DNA from: Paracoccaceae bacterium
Lineage (GTDB): Bacteria; Pseudomonadota; Alphaproteobacteria; Rhodobacterales; Rhodobacteraceae
Reading direction: 5' to 3'
Assembly: GCA_003500165.1 (NCBI GenBank)
Contig: DNSZ01000194.1
Location: forward strand, 1-7,511
DNA length: 7,511 nucleotides
Position numbers and translations under genes: made by a program. How positions within the stretch are numbered: position 1 is the first letter of the stretch; every line of letters starts with the position of its first letter. The notes beneath the pieces were generated by a model. It did not search any database. It saw only the letters and a list, made by a program, of their open reading frames with translations, and was not told the DNA's origin. This document shows, in pieces, positions 1-7,225 of the stretch.

Positions 1-675
1 GGCCAGGACGAATTGCTGGCCGCGCTGTCGGGCGAGGTCCGCACGGCGCGCGGCACCATCCTGCTTGACGACGCGCCGATCGGCACGCTGGGGCCCGAGG
101 CACGGCGCGCCCGCGGGTTGCACTGCGCGCCCGAGGATCGGCTGGGCCATGCCGTCCCGCCGGACATGAGCCTGGCCGAAAACACGCTGATGACCGCGCG
201 CGGCCGGCGCGGGCTGGTCTCGCGCGGGTTCATCGCCTGGGGGCGGGCGCGCGGATTCGCCGGCGAGGTGATCGCGCGCTTCGATGTCCGCACCCCCGGG
301 CCCGGGGCGCCGGCGCGGTCGCTGTCGGGCGGCAATCTGCAGAAATTCCTGATCGGCCGCGAGGTGCTGCAGACGCCCGCGGTGTTCGTGGTCAACCAGC
401 CGACATGGGGGGTCGATGCCCGCGCCGCGGCCGCGATCCGCACGGCGCTGACCGACATGGCCGCGCGCGGTGCGGCGGTGATCGCGATCAGCCAGGACCT
501 CGACGAATTGCTCGAGATATCCGACCGGTTCTGCGCGCTGTCCGAGGGTCGGCTGGGCGCGCCGCGGCCGGCCGGCGCACTGACGCTCGACGAGATCGGC
601 CTGATGCTGGGCGGGGCGCATGACATGCACCTGCCGGCCGGGGCGCCGGACCCGGGCATGGGGGCGGCATCGTGA
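1..675 (+). CDS. BMP-type ABC importer ATP-binding subunit, C-terminal part (5' end outside window)
   Basis: This is the C-terminal 224 residues of a double-domain ATPase of the sugar/nucleoside importer class (RbsA/YufO-like), which energises the two permeases encoded next. The frame is open from base 1 (GQDELLAALSGE), matching the stretch just after Walker A of the second nucleotide-binding domain, so the true start lies upstream; the TTG at 13 is internal. Visible landmarks are the PEDRLG segment (residues 44-49), the ABC signature LSGGNLQK (108-115), and the Walker B/D-loop region VNQPTWGVD (131-139). The usual Asp-Glu of Walker B is Asn-Gln here (N132, Q133). The switch region reads SQDLDELLEISDR, with no H-loop histidine, as I recall for second domains of this class. 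Domain 2 therefore probably binds ATP without hydrolysing it well, with catalysis relying on domain 1 (inference). The stop overlaps the next gene's GTG by 4 bases (GTGA). Family is confident; the substrate is not shown. Confidence 0.9.
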   Translation, partial: GQDELLAALSGEVRTARGTILLDDAPIGTLGPEARRARGLHCAPEDRLGHAVPPDMSLAENTLMTARGRRGLVSRGFIAWGRARGFAGEVIARFDVRTPGPGAPARSLSGGNLQKFLIGREVLQTPAVFVVNQPTWGVDARAAAAIRTALTDMAARGAAVIAISQDLDELLEISDRFCALSEGRLGAPRPAGALTLDEIGLMLGGAHDMHLPAGAPDPGMGAAS

Positions 676-1755
676 TCCGGCTGGAGCCGCGCCCGGTGCC
701 CTCGCGGCTGTGGCGGGTGGCGGCGCCCGTTCTGGCCGTGGCGCTGACCATGGTTGCTGGCGCGGTGCTGTTTGCCCTGCTCGGCAAGGACCCGCTGGCG
801 GGGCTGCGGCTGATCTTCTGGGACCCGCTCTTCGATCCGCAATTCGCCGCCTATGCAAGGCCACAACTGATGGTGAAGGCCGGGCCGCTGATCCTGATCG
901 CCATCGGGCTTGCCATGGGGTTTCGCGCCGGGGTCTGGAATATCGGGGCCGAGGGCCAGTACATTCTGGGCGCCCTGGCAGGGGCCGCGGTGGGGCTGGC
1001 CTTCTATCCGTCCGCAAGCCCGTTCCTGTTTCCCGCCATGGTGCTGGCCGGCGCGCTGGGCGGCTGGGCTTGGGCGATGATCCCGGCAATCCTCAAGGTG
1101 CGCTTCAACACCAGCGAAATCCTGGTTTCGCTGCTGCTGGTCTATGTCGCCGAAAAGCTGCTGGCGGCGGCAGCGCTCGGCTGGCTCCGGAACCCCGAGG
1201 GGGCGGGCTTTCCCGGCTCGCGCAACCTGGCGCGCCATCCCGGCACCGACAACCCCGTGCTGATCGACGCGATCGGCCTGCATTGGGGCGGGGTGACGAC
1301 GATCCTTGCCGTGATCGCCGCGCAGATCCTGCTCGCCCGCCATGTCGGCGGCTTTCAGCTGCGCCTGATGGGCGAGGCGCCGCGCGCCGCGCGCTTTGCC
1401 GGCGTGGTGCCGGGCCGGGTGACGATCCTGTGCCTGGGGCTGTCGGGCGCGCTGGCCGGGCTTGCCGGGTTGTTCGAGGTGACCGGCCCGGCCGGCCAGA
1501 TCAGCATCGACTTCAACACCGGCTATGGTTTCACCGCGATCATCGTGGCGTTTCTGGGCCGGCTGCACCCGATCGGCATCCTGCTGGCGGGGTTCCTGAT
1601 GGCGCTGACCTATATCGGCGGCGAACTGGCGCAGCTGATGCTGGGGGTGCCTGCCGCGGCGATCCTGGCGTTTCAGGGCATGCTGCTGTTCTTCCTGCTC
1701 GCCGTCGATGTGCTGACAGGCTACCGGTTTCGCTTCGGTCGCGGGAGGGCCGCGC

Positions 1756-1766
<11 letters not shown>
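672..1766 (+). CDS. BMP-type ABC importer permease subunit 1 (YufP-like)
   Basis: This 364-residue inner-membrane protein has about eight to ten hydrophobic segments and belongs to the branched-chain amino acid/sugar permease superfamily (BPD_transp_2 type). It would form half of the transmembrane channel for the substrate delivered by the BMP protein encoded at 2702. Recognisable family motifs are GVWNIGAEGQYILGA (residues 87-101), FNTSEILVSLLLVYVAEK (145-162), the cytoplasmic coupling segment RLMGEAPRAARFAGV (231-245), and SGALAGLAG followed by GYGFTAIIVAFLG (258-296). The first 18 residues are basic and precede the first membrane helix, as expected. GTG at 672 is chosen because it overlaps the upstream stop as GTGA, a classic coupling arrangement, and a G-rich stretch lies just before it. 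The end overlaps permease 2 by 11 bases. Length is normal for the family. Confidence 0.92.
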
Positions 1767-2673
<907 letters not shown>

Positions 2674-2688
2674 ACCCACGACCCCAGC

Positions 2689-2696
2689 AAAGGAGG
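2689..2696 (+). promoter_or_regulatory. Strong Shine-Dalgarno site for the BMP binding protein
   Basis: AAAGGAGG is a near-perfect match to the anti-Shine-Dalgarno sequence and ends five bases before the ATG at 2702. It fixes that start over the upstream in-frame alternative at 2630, which lies inside permease 2 and would put unrelated residues before the signal peptide. It is stronger than the sites I see for the two permeases, consistent with the excess of binding protein usual in ABC importers. Confidence 0.85.
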
Positions 2697-2701
2697 CTTT
2701 C

Positions 2702-3781
2702 ATGACACGTCTGATCCCAACTCTGGCCGGCTTCACCCTGGCAGCCGGCCTTGGCCTGTCGGCCGCTGCCCAGGACGACCCGGTCAAGGCCGCATTCGTC
2801 TATGTCGGCTCGATCGGCGATTTCGGCTGGACCTACGAGCACAACGAATCCCGACTGGCGGTCGAGGAACATTTCGGCGACGCGGTCGAGACGAGCTATG
2901 TCGAGAATGTGCCCGAAGGGGCCGATGCCGAGCGGGTGATGACCCAGATGGCGCTGGCCGGCGCCGACATCATCTTCACCACCTCCTTCGGCTACATGGA
3001 CGCGACAAACAACGTCGCCGCCAAGTTTCCGGATGTGAAGTTCGAACACGCCACCGGCTATCGCCGCGATCATCCCAACGTGTCGACCTATTCGGCGCGG
3101 TTCTACGAGGGCCGGGCGGTGATCGGCCATATCGCCGGCCACATGACCGAATCGAACATCGTCGGCTATATCGCGTCCTATCCGATCCCCGAGGTGATCC
3201 GCGGCATCAATTCGGCCTATCTGCACGCCAAGGCCGTCAACCCGGATGTCGATTTCCGCGTCGTCTGGGTGTTCACCTGGTTCGACCCCGCGGTCGAGGC
3301 CGAGGCGGCGCAGGCGCTGATCGACCAGGGCGCCGATGTGATCATGCAGCACACCGATTCGACCGCGCCGATGACGGTGATGGCCGAGGCCGGCGTGATC
3401 GGCTTCGGCCAGGCTTCGGACATGGCGGCGTTTGCGCCTGCACCCCGGGTCGCCTCGATCATCGACAACTGGGCGCCCTATTACATCGACCGGGTGCAGG
3501 CGGTGATCGACGGGACCTGGGAAAGCACCGACACCTGGGACGGCATCGCGCCGGGCATGGTGGAACTTGGCGAGATGACCGATGCGATCCCGGCCGATGT
3601 GCGCGCCAGTGCCCAGGCGATCGCGGAGTCGATCGCGGCGGGCGATTATCATCCCTTCACCGGCCCGATCGCCAGGCAGGACGGCACATTGTGGCTCGAT
3701 GTCGGCGAGGTGGCCGATGACGGCACGATGCTGGGCATGGATTTCTATGTCGAGGGGCTGTCGGGCGAGATCCCGAACTGA
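2702..3781 (+). CDS. BMP family ABC transporter substrate-binding protein
   Basis: This 359-residue periplasmic binding protein of the Bmp/PnrA family captures the substrate and hands it to the adjacent permeases. Characterised relatives bind purine nucleosides, and some bind other cyclic compounds such as riboflavin; the ligand here is unknown. Residues 1-23 form a Sec signal peptide (TRLIP, hydrophobic core LAGFTLAAGLGL, cleavage likely after A21-A22-A23). There is no lipobox cysteine, so it is predicted soluble rather than a lipoprotein like PnrA or BmpA of spirochaetes. Family segments are YVGSIGDFGWTYEHNESR (residues 34-51), IIFTTSFGYMD (90-100), TWFDPAVEAEAAQALIDQGA (192-211), QHTDS (216-220), and the C-terminal FTGPI (319-323). 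The start is set by the AAAGGAGG site. It is the last gene of the operon, followed nine bases later by a strong hairpin. Confidence 0.93.
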   Translation: MTRLIPTLAGFTLAAGLGLSAAAQDDPVKAAFVYVGSIGDFGWTYEHNESRLAVEEHFGDAVETSYVENVPEGADAERVMTQMALAGADIIFTTSFGYMDATNNVAAKFPDVKFEHATGYRRDHPNVSTYSARFYEGRAVIGHIAGHMTESNIVGYIASYPIPEVIRGINSAYLHAKAVNPDVDFRVVWVFTWFDPAVEAEAAQALIDQGADVIMQHTDSTAPMTVMAEAGVIGFGQASDMAAFAPAPRVASIIDNWAPYYIDRVQAVIDGTWESTDTWDGIAPGMVELGEMTDAIPADVRASAQAIAESIAAGDYHPFTGPIARQDGTLWLDVGEVADDGTMLGMDFYVEGLSGEIPN

Positions 3782-3790
3782 GCGCGGCAG

Positions 3791-3820
3791 CGGCGCCTGG
3801 GGGCTGACCCCCAGGCGCCG
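3791..3820 (+). terminator. Rho-independent-like hairpin between convergent genes
   Basis: A perfect 13-bp inverted repeat (CGGCGCCTGGGGG and its complement) surrounds the loop CTGA. It begins nine bases after the binding-protein stop and lies 15 bases beyond the stop of the opposing RTX gene. On the plus strand it is followed by TTGTCTGGTT, a weak T tract; on the minus strand the following bases are GC-rich. It most likely terminates the importer operon and may also block read-through from the RTX side. Confidence 0.8.
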
Positions 3821-3835
3821 TTGTCTGGTTACAAG

Positions 3836-5332
3836 TCAGGCCAGCAGGTCGTCGCCAAGCTGGCTTTTCGTGACATCACGAAGGGTCAGAACATCGCCAT
3901 TGCCGAAATCGAACACCACGCCCTCCGCGGTGTCGAAGGCAAGGCCAAGCGCCTCGGCAGCCGAGTCGAAACCGAAGCTCGTGAGGTCGAGCGTATCGAT
4001 GCCCGTCTCGAAATCGGTGATGATGTCGGCATCGTCACCGGCGGCAAAGACGAAGGTATCGGCGCCCGCCCCGCCGGTCAGCGTGTCGTTGCCCGCCCCG
4101 CCGCGCAGCGTGTCGTTGCCGCCCGCGCCGGTCAGCGTGTCGTCGCCCGCGCCGCCTGCGAAGTCGTAACCCACATCGTCGCGGAAGCCGATCACCGAGT
4201 CGCTATGCTCTGCGCCCACAAACGCCTCGAACCCGTAGTTGTCGAGGTTCGATGTCCGGAACCACGACCCCGTTTCGACCTGCAGCGTGTCATACCCGGC
4301 CCCGCCGATATCCTGTGCCCCGCCTTCGACCCAGGACCGGTCGGCATTGTCCCACCAGATCGTGTCGTTGCCGCCCGCGCCGGTCAGCGTGTCGTCGCCC
4401 GCGCCGCCCCAAAGCGTGTCATTCCCGTCCCTGCCGCTGAGGATGTTGTCCCCCGCATCGCCGGTGATGCGATCGGCACTCGCGGTGCCAATCACATCGG
4501 TGAAGTTCTCCACGTCGAACGCGAACGGCCCGGCGCCCGAGATCGGGGCGACCTGCAGCGTGCCCGCGCCGAGATCGACGGTGAACGCCGAAGCGTCGCT
4601 GTTGCCGCCATCGATGGTGTTGATCTGACCGGCATCGCCGACGATCCGTTCCATCTCCTCCAGCGTGTCGGTGCCAAGCCCGCCGCCCTTCACCACGCCG
4701 CCGCCGGTGATCAGGGTGATGGACTGGCCGAGTGCCGAATAATCCGCGGTGTCGAAGCCCGCCCCGCCGGTCAGGCTGTCGTCCCCGGCGCTGCCGCCGA
4801 ACCGATTGTTGCCTGCATCGCCGGTGATGCTGTCGCCATTGCCGGTGCCGATCACGTCGCTGAAATGCGTGACGGTGAAGTCGTCGATAAGCGCGCCGGT
4901 CTGTGCATCGAAGATCGCCAGCGTCTGTGCCGCCAGGCTGATTTCGAACCGCGAGTTGGTGCTGTTCTCGCCATCGATCGTGTTGATCCGGCTCGCATTG
5001 CCGACGATCTTTTCGATATCCTCAATCTGATCGACATCGCCGCCGGTTTCTTCGACCCGGCCCCTTGGCTTCAGCGTGATCGCGGCGTCGCGATCCTCGT
5101 AATTGGCCGTGTCATGGCCCGTCCCACCCTTCAGCGAGTCGCTGCCCGCGCCGCCGCGCAGCACATCGTCGCCCGATCCGCCCTTCAGCGTGTCGTTCCC
5201 CAACCCGCCATCGAGCAGATCGTCGCCTGCCTCGCCGCGCAGCGTGTCCTCGCCTGCGCGACCGAAGATGTCGTCATCAGCAGCAGTACCGGTCAGATCG
5301 TCGTCGCCAGCCGTGCCCACAATGTGTCCCAT
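3836..5332 (-). CDS. RTX (hemolysin-type Ca2+-binding repeat) protein, probable type I secretion substrate
   Basis: This 498-residue acidic protein is built mainly from glycine/aspartate nonapeptides of the GGxGxDxLx type, which fold into a Ca2+-binding parallel beta-roll outside the cell. RTX blocks occupy about residues 6-72, 162-192, 282-324 and 392-424. Between them lie two related modules of about 120 residues (74-193 and 194-313) sharing DTA[ND]Y, INTIDG and F[ST]DVIGT. A separate aromatic-rich insert (325-390) contains the segment WFRTSNLDNYGFEAF. The C-terminus has ITDFETGIDTLDLTSF (438-453) and VVFDFGNGDVLTLRDV (472-487), typical of type I secretion substrates. There is no Sec signal. 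ATG at 5332 is preferred because GGGAGAG lies six bases upstream and the first RTX turn follows at once; the longer open frame to 5665 adds residues with no RTX character. No enzymatic domain is visible, so the role (adhesin, surface layer, matrix) is unknown. Confidence 0.85.
   Translation of the reverse strand: MGHIVGTAGDDDLTGTAADDDIFGRAGEDTLRGEAGDDLLDGGLGNDTLKGGSGDDVLRGGAGSDSLKGGTGHDTANYEDRDAAITLKPRGRVEETGGDVDQIEDIEKIVGNASRINTIDGENSTNSRFEISLAAQTLAIFDAQTGALIDDFTVTHFSDVIGTGNGDSITGDAGNNRFGGSAGDDSLTGGAGFDTADYSALGQSITLITGGGVVKGGGLGTDTLEEMERIVGDAGQINTIDGGNSDASAFTVDLGAGTLQVAPISGAGPFAFDVENFTDVIGTASADRITGDAGDNILSGRDGNDTLWGGAGDDTLTGAGGNDTIWWDNADRSWVEGGAQDIGGAGYDTLQVETGSWFRTSNLDNYGFEAFVGAEHSDSVIGFRDDVGYDFAGGAGDDTLTGAGGNDTLRGGAGNDTLTGGAGADTFVFAAGDDADIITDFETGIDTLDLTSFGFDSAAEALGLAFDTAEGVVFDFGNGDVLTLRDVTKSQLGDDLLA
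4109..4156 (-). repeat. 48-bp exact direct repeat, copy 1
   Basis: These 48 bases are identical to 4361-4408 at every position and encode residues 393-408 of the RTX protein (GGAGDDTLTGAGGNDT). The copies start 252 bases apart, exactly 84 codons, so recombination between them would keep the reading frame. Confidence 0.9.
4361..4408 (-). repeat. 48-bp exact direct repeat, copy 2
   Basis: This is the partner of 4109-4156 and encodes residues 309-324 of the RTX protein. Identity stops on both sides (T versus G at the left edge, C versus T at the right). The two copies flank the aromatic-rich insert at residues 325-390. Confidence 0.9.
4394..5113 (-). repeat. Tandem pair of ~120-residue modules within the RTX gene
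   Basis: Two adjacent in-frame segments of about 360 bases (5113-4754 and 4753-4394, reading on the minus strand) encode homologous modules. Matching landmarks recur at a spacing of 120-121 residues: DTANY/DTADY, INTIDGEN/INTIDGGN, FSDVIGT/FTDVIGT, and SITGDAG/RITGDAG. The copies differ clearly in protein sequence, so this is an old duplication. From memory, similar modules occur in other bacterial RTX proteins. Confidence 0.75.
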
Positions 5333-5338
5333 GCCGCA

Positions 5339-5345
5339 CTCTCCC
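5339..5345 (-). promoter_or_regulatory. Shine-Dalgarno site deciding the RTX start
   Basis: On the minus strand this reads GGGAGAG, six bases before the ATG at 5332. It is the main reason to choose that start over upstream in-frame codons. Confidence 0.7.
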
Positions 5346-5366
5346 GTATCCAGGCGGCATGCTGCT

Positions 5367-5384
5367 GTGGGCAGGTGCGCCCAC
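5367..5384 (-). other. Small inverted repeat in the RTX 5' region
   Basis: GTGGGC and its exact complement GCCCAC flank the six bases AGGTGC. The repeat lies between the CtrA-like box and the ribosome binding site. It could be a hairpin in the 5' untranslated region or a small operator, but a 6-bp dyad in GC-rich DNA can arise by chance. Confidence 0.3.
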
Positions 5385-5393
5385 CAGCGCCGC

Positions 5394-5409
5394 GTTAACC
5401 AAATCTTAA
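5394..5409 (-). promoter_or_regulatory. Full-consensus CtrA-type box upstream of the RTX gene
   Basis: Read on the minus strand the bases are TTAA-GATTTGG-TTAAC, which fits the alphaproteobacterial CtrA consensus TTAA-N7-TTAAC at all nine defined positions. It ends about 60 bases before the ATG at 5332 and reads toward that gene. The setting is an AT-rich patch in otherwise GC-rich DNA. CtrA binding is inferred; I could not place a convincing -10 element beside it. Confidence 0.6.
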
Positions 5410-5702
5410 GTTCCGTGTCGGGGCGACCTAGGTCCACCGCGGGGTGCGTTAAGACAGCGCAGGCACGGAGCGATGCAAGACGGAATGTGTCACGCTCAGT
5501 GCCGCTTTGTATGGGACGCCGCCGCCCGGCAGGTTGCGCAAAGCGCTTTCCCGCGCGCCTTGCCCGATACGCGCTGGCCTGGGATGGCTGCCGTTTGCTG
5601 CCTTGGTTCCCTGATGGGGCTCCTGGGGCTGTGCGCTGGTTTTCCAGAAAAATCTGTCCGGCCAAAACCTTCTAGAAGGATTTGCCAGCGCCGCTTTCGG
5701 GA
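5410..5702. other. Intergenic region with no convincing gene
   Basis: These 293 bases lie between the CtrA-like box and the trpE stop. Frames are open on both strands, but their products are basic, low-complexity and resemble no family I know. One further TTAA stands at 5449-5452 without a partner at the right spacing. Several short dyads occur near 5640-5680. I see no tRNA, no clear sigma-70 promoter and no small gene with a good ribosome binding site. Confidence 0.5.
5664..5683 (-). terminator. Possible weak terminator after trpE
   Basis: The dyad CCTTCTAGAAGG (5668-5679) is followed on the minus strand by TTTT. It lies about 20 bases beyond the trpE stop. The stem is short and AT-rich, so it may be a weak terminator or simply a palindrome. 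Confidence 0.35.
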
Positions 5703-7223
5703 TCAGCCATTGCCGCGGCCGGCAAACCGGGCGGCCTCGGCGGCGGCCTTGCGGATCGCGCGGGCCTTGTTGACGGTTTCCTCGAACTCGGCCTCGGGGT
5801 CGCTGTCATGCACCACCCCGCCGCCCGCCTGGATGTAGAGCGTGCCGTCCTGCACCACGGCGGTGCGCAGCGCGATGCACATATCCATGTCGCCCCCGGC
5901 CGAGAAATAGCCGATCCCGCCGCCATAGACGCCGCGCTTTTCGGGCTCCAGATCGTCGATGATCTGCATCGCCCGGACCTTGGGGGCGCCCGAAACCGTG
6001 CCAGCCGGCAGACCCGCCAGCAAGGCGGACAGGGCGTCATGCGCGTCCGACAACTCGCCGACCACATTCGACACGATATGCATCACATGGCTGTAGCGCT
6101 CGACGATGAATTCCTCGGTCGGGCGCACCGTGCCGATCCGGGCGACCCGGCCGACATCGTTGCGCCCCAGATCGAGCAGCATCAGATGCTCGGCCAGTTC
6201 CTTTTCGTCGGCCAGCAGCTCGGCTTCCAGCGCCCGGTCGGCCTCGGGCGTGGCACCGCGCGGTCGGGTTCCGGCGATCGGCCGGATGGTGACCTGGCCG
6301 CCAAAGACGCGAACCAGAATCTCGGGGCTGGCGCCGACCACCTGAAAGCCGCCGAAATCGAAGAAAAACATGAAGGGTGACGGGTTGGTGCGCCGGAGCG
6401 CGCGGTAAAGCGCAAAGGCCGGCAGCGCGAAGGGCTGGCGCCAGCGCTGGCTGGGCACCACCTGAAAGATGTCGCCCCGGCGGATATGCGCCTTGGCCCG
6501 GCGCACCGCGTCGAGATACCCCGCGCGGGTGAAGTTCGATTCGGGCTCGGGCTCCGGCCCGGCCGCGCCGCCCGCATCCAGATCGCGGCGCTCGCCCGCG
6601 GGCTGTCGGTCGAGGTCGCGGCGCGCATCCATCACCCGTTCAGCCGCCTGGGCATAGGCGGCGCGTGCCGACAGGCCCGACCCGGCCCAGGCCGGGCTGA
6701 CCAGCGTCACCTCGCCCTTCACCCCGTCAAGGACGGCAACCACCGAGGGGCGCAGCAGCACCGCATCGGGCAGACCCAGCGGATCGGGGTTGCTTTCGGG
6801 CAGCCGCTCGACCAGCCGGACCATGTCGTAGCCGAGATAGCCGAACAGCCCGGCCGCCGCGGCCGGCATGTCGGCGGGCAGGTCGATCCGGCTTTCGGCG
6901 AGCAGCGCGCGCAGGCTGTCGAGCGGTGGGGCCGACACCGCCTGGAACCCGTCCGGGTCGTACCGCGCTGTGCGGTTGATCCGCGCCGCGCCGCCGCGGC
7001 ATTCCCAGATCACGTCGGGCTTCAGCCCGATGATCGAATAGCGCCCACGGACCTCGCCGCCGGTGACCGATTCGAGCAGGAAGGCGTTGCGCTGGCCCTG
7101 CGCCAGTTTCAGCATCAGCGATACCGGCGTGTCGAGATCGGCCGCCAGCCGGGTCCAGACCAGCTGATTGCGGCCCGCCTCGTGGCCCGCGCGAAAGCGC
7201 TCGAAATCGGGTTCCAGCGTCAT
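5703..7223 (-). CDS. trpE: Anthranilate synthase component I
   Basis: This cytoplasmic 506-residue enzyme subunit converts chorismate to anthranilate, the first step of tryptophan synthesis, using ammonia supplied by the glutamine amidotransferase TrpG. The N-terminal regulatory half contains LLES (residues 49-52), the conserved tryptophan-feedback motif, and GLFGYLGYD (125-133). The C-terminal chorismate-binding domain shows RPIAGTRPRG (314-323), DEKELAEHLMLLDLGRND (339-356), LPAGTVSGAPKVRAM (405-419), EKRGVYGGGIGYF (428-440) and AGGGVVHDSDPEAEF (466-480). Alanine in PIAGT favours TrpE over PabB, which has lysine there. A low-complexity linker (about 202-230) joins the halves. The amidotransferase domain is absent, so a separate TrpG is needed. 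ATG at 7223 follows the upstream stop by two bases (TGACCATG) with no good ribosome site, suggesting translational coupling. Length is normal. Confidence 0.97.
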   Translation of the reverse strand: MTLEPDFERFRAGHEAGRNQLVWTRLAADLDTPVSLMLKLAQGQRNAFLLESVTGGEVRGRYSIIGLKPDVIWECRGGAARINRTARYDPDGFQAVSAPPLDSLRALLAESRIDLPADMPAAAAGLFGYLGYDMVRLVERLPESNPDPLGLPDAVLLRPSVVAVLDGVKGEVTLVSPAWAGSGLSARAAYAQAAERVMDARRDLDRQPAGERRDLDAGGAAGPEPEPESNFTRAGYLDAVRRAKAHIRRGDIFQVVPSQRWRQPFALPAFALYRALRRTNPSPFMFFFDFGGFQVVGASPEILVRVFGGQVTIRPIAGTRPRGATPEADRALEAELLADEKELAEHLMLLDLGRNDVGRVARIGTVRPTEEFIVERYSHVMHIVSNVVGELSDAHDALSALLAGLPAGTVSGAPKVRAMQIIDDLEPEKRGVYGGGIGYFSAGGDMDMCIALRTAVVQDGTLYIQAGGGVVHDSDPEAEFEETVNKARAIRKAAAEAARFAGRGNG

Positions 7224-7225
7224 GG

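Noticed and set aside
4061..5317. Repeated GC-rich units (GTGTCGTCGCC-like) considered as a CRISPR or intergenic repeat array
   Set aside because: The units are the codons of RTX nonapeptides, with 27-base periodicity, in frame, and with no unique spacers of constant length.
3821..5398. Open frame of over 500 codons on the plus strand opposite the RTX gene
   Set aside because: It is the complement of highly repetitive GC-rich RTX codons, gives monotonous Ala/Val/Arg-rich protein with no known family, and has no ribosome binding site I can support.
5420..5500. Possible sigma-70 promoter on the minus strand (TTGCAT with 18-base spacing to TCTTAA)
   Set aside because: The -10 match is only three of six and the site lies upstream of the CtrA-like box; too weak to report as a feature.
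5333..5665. In-frame upstream extension of the RTX gene (111 more residues)
   Set aside because: The extra residues are basic and of mixed composition, contain no RTX or signal features, would run through the CtrA-like box, and the internal ATG at 5332 has a good Shine-Dalgarno site.
5473..5838. Plus-strand frame of 121 codons with a short hydrophobic stretch in the intergenic region
   Set aside because: It runs antisense into the conserved 3' end of trpE, resembles nothing, and lacks a clear ribosome binding site.
5682..6380. Plus-strand frames opposite trpE (also 6486-7286)
   Set aside because: Antisense shadows of a highly conserved enzyme gene; no independent motifs or start signals.
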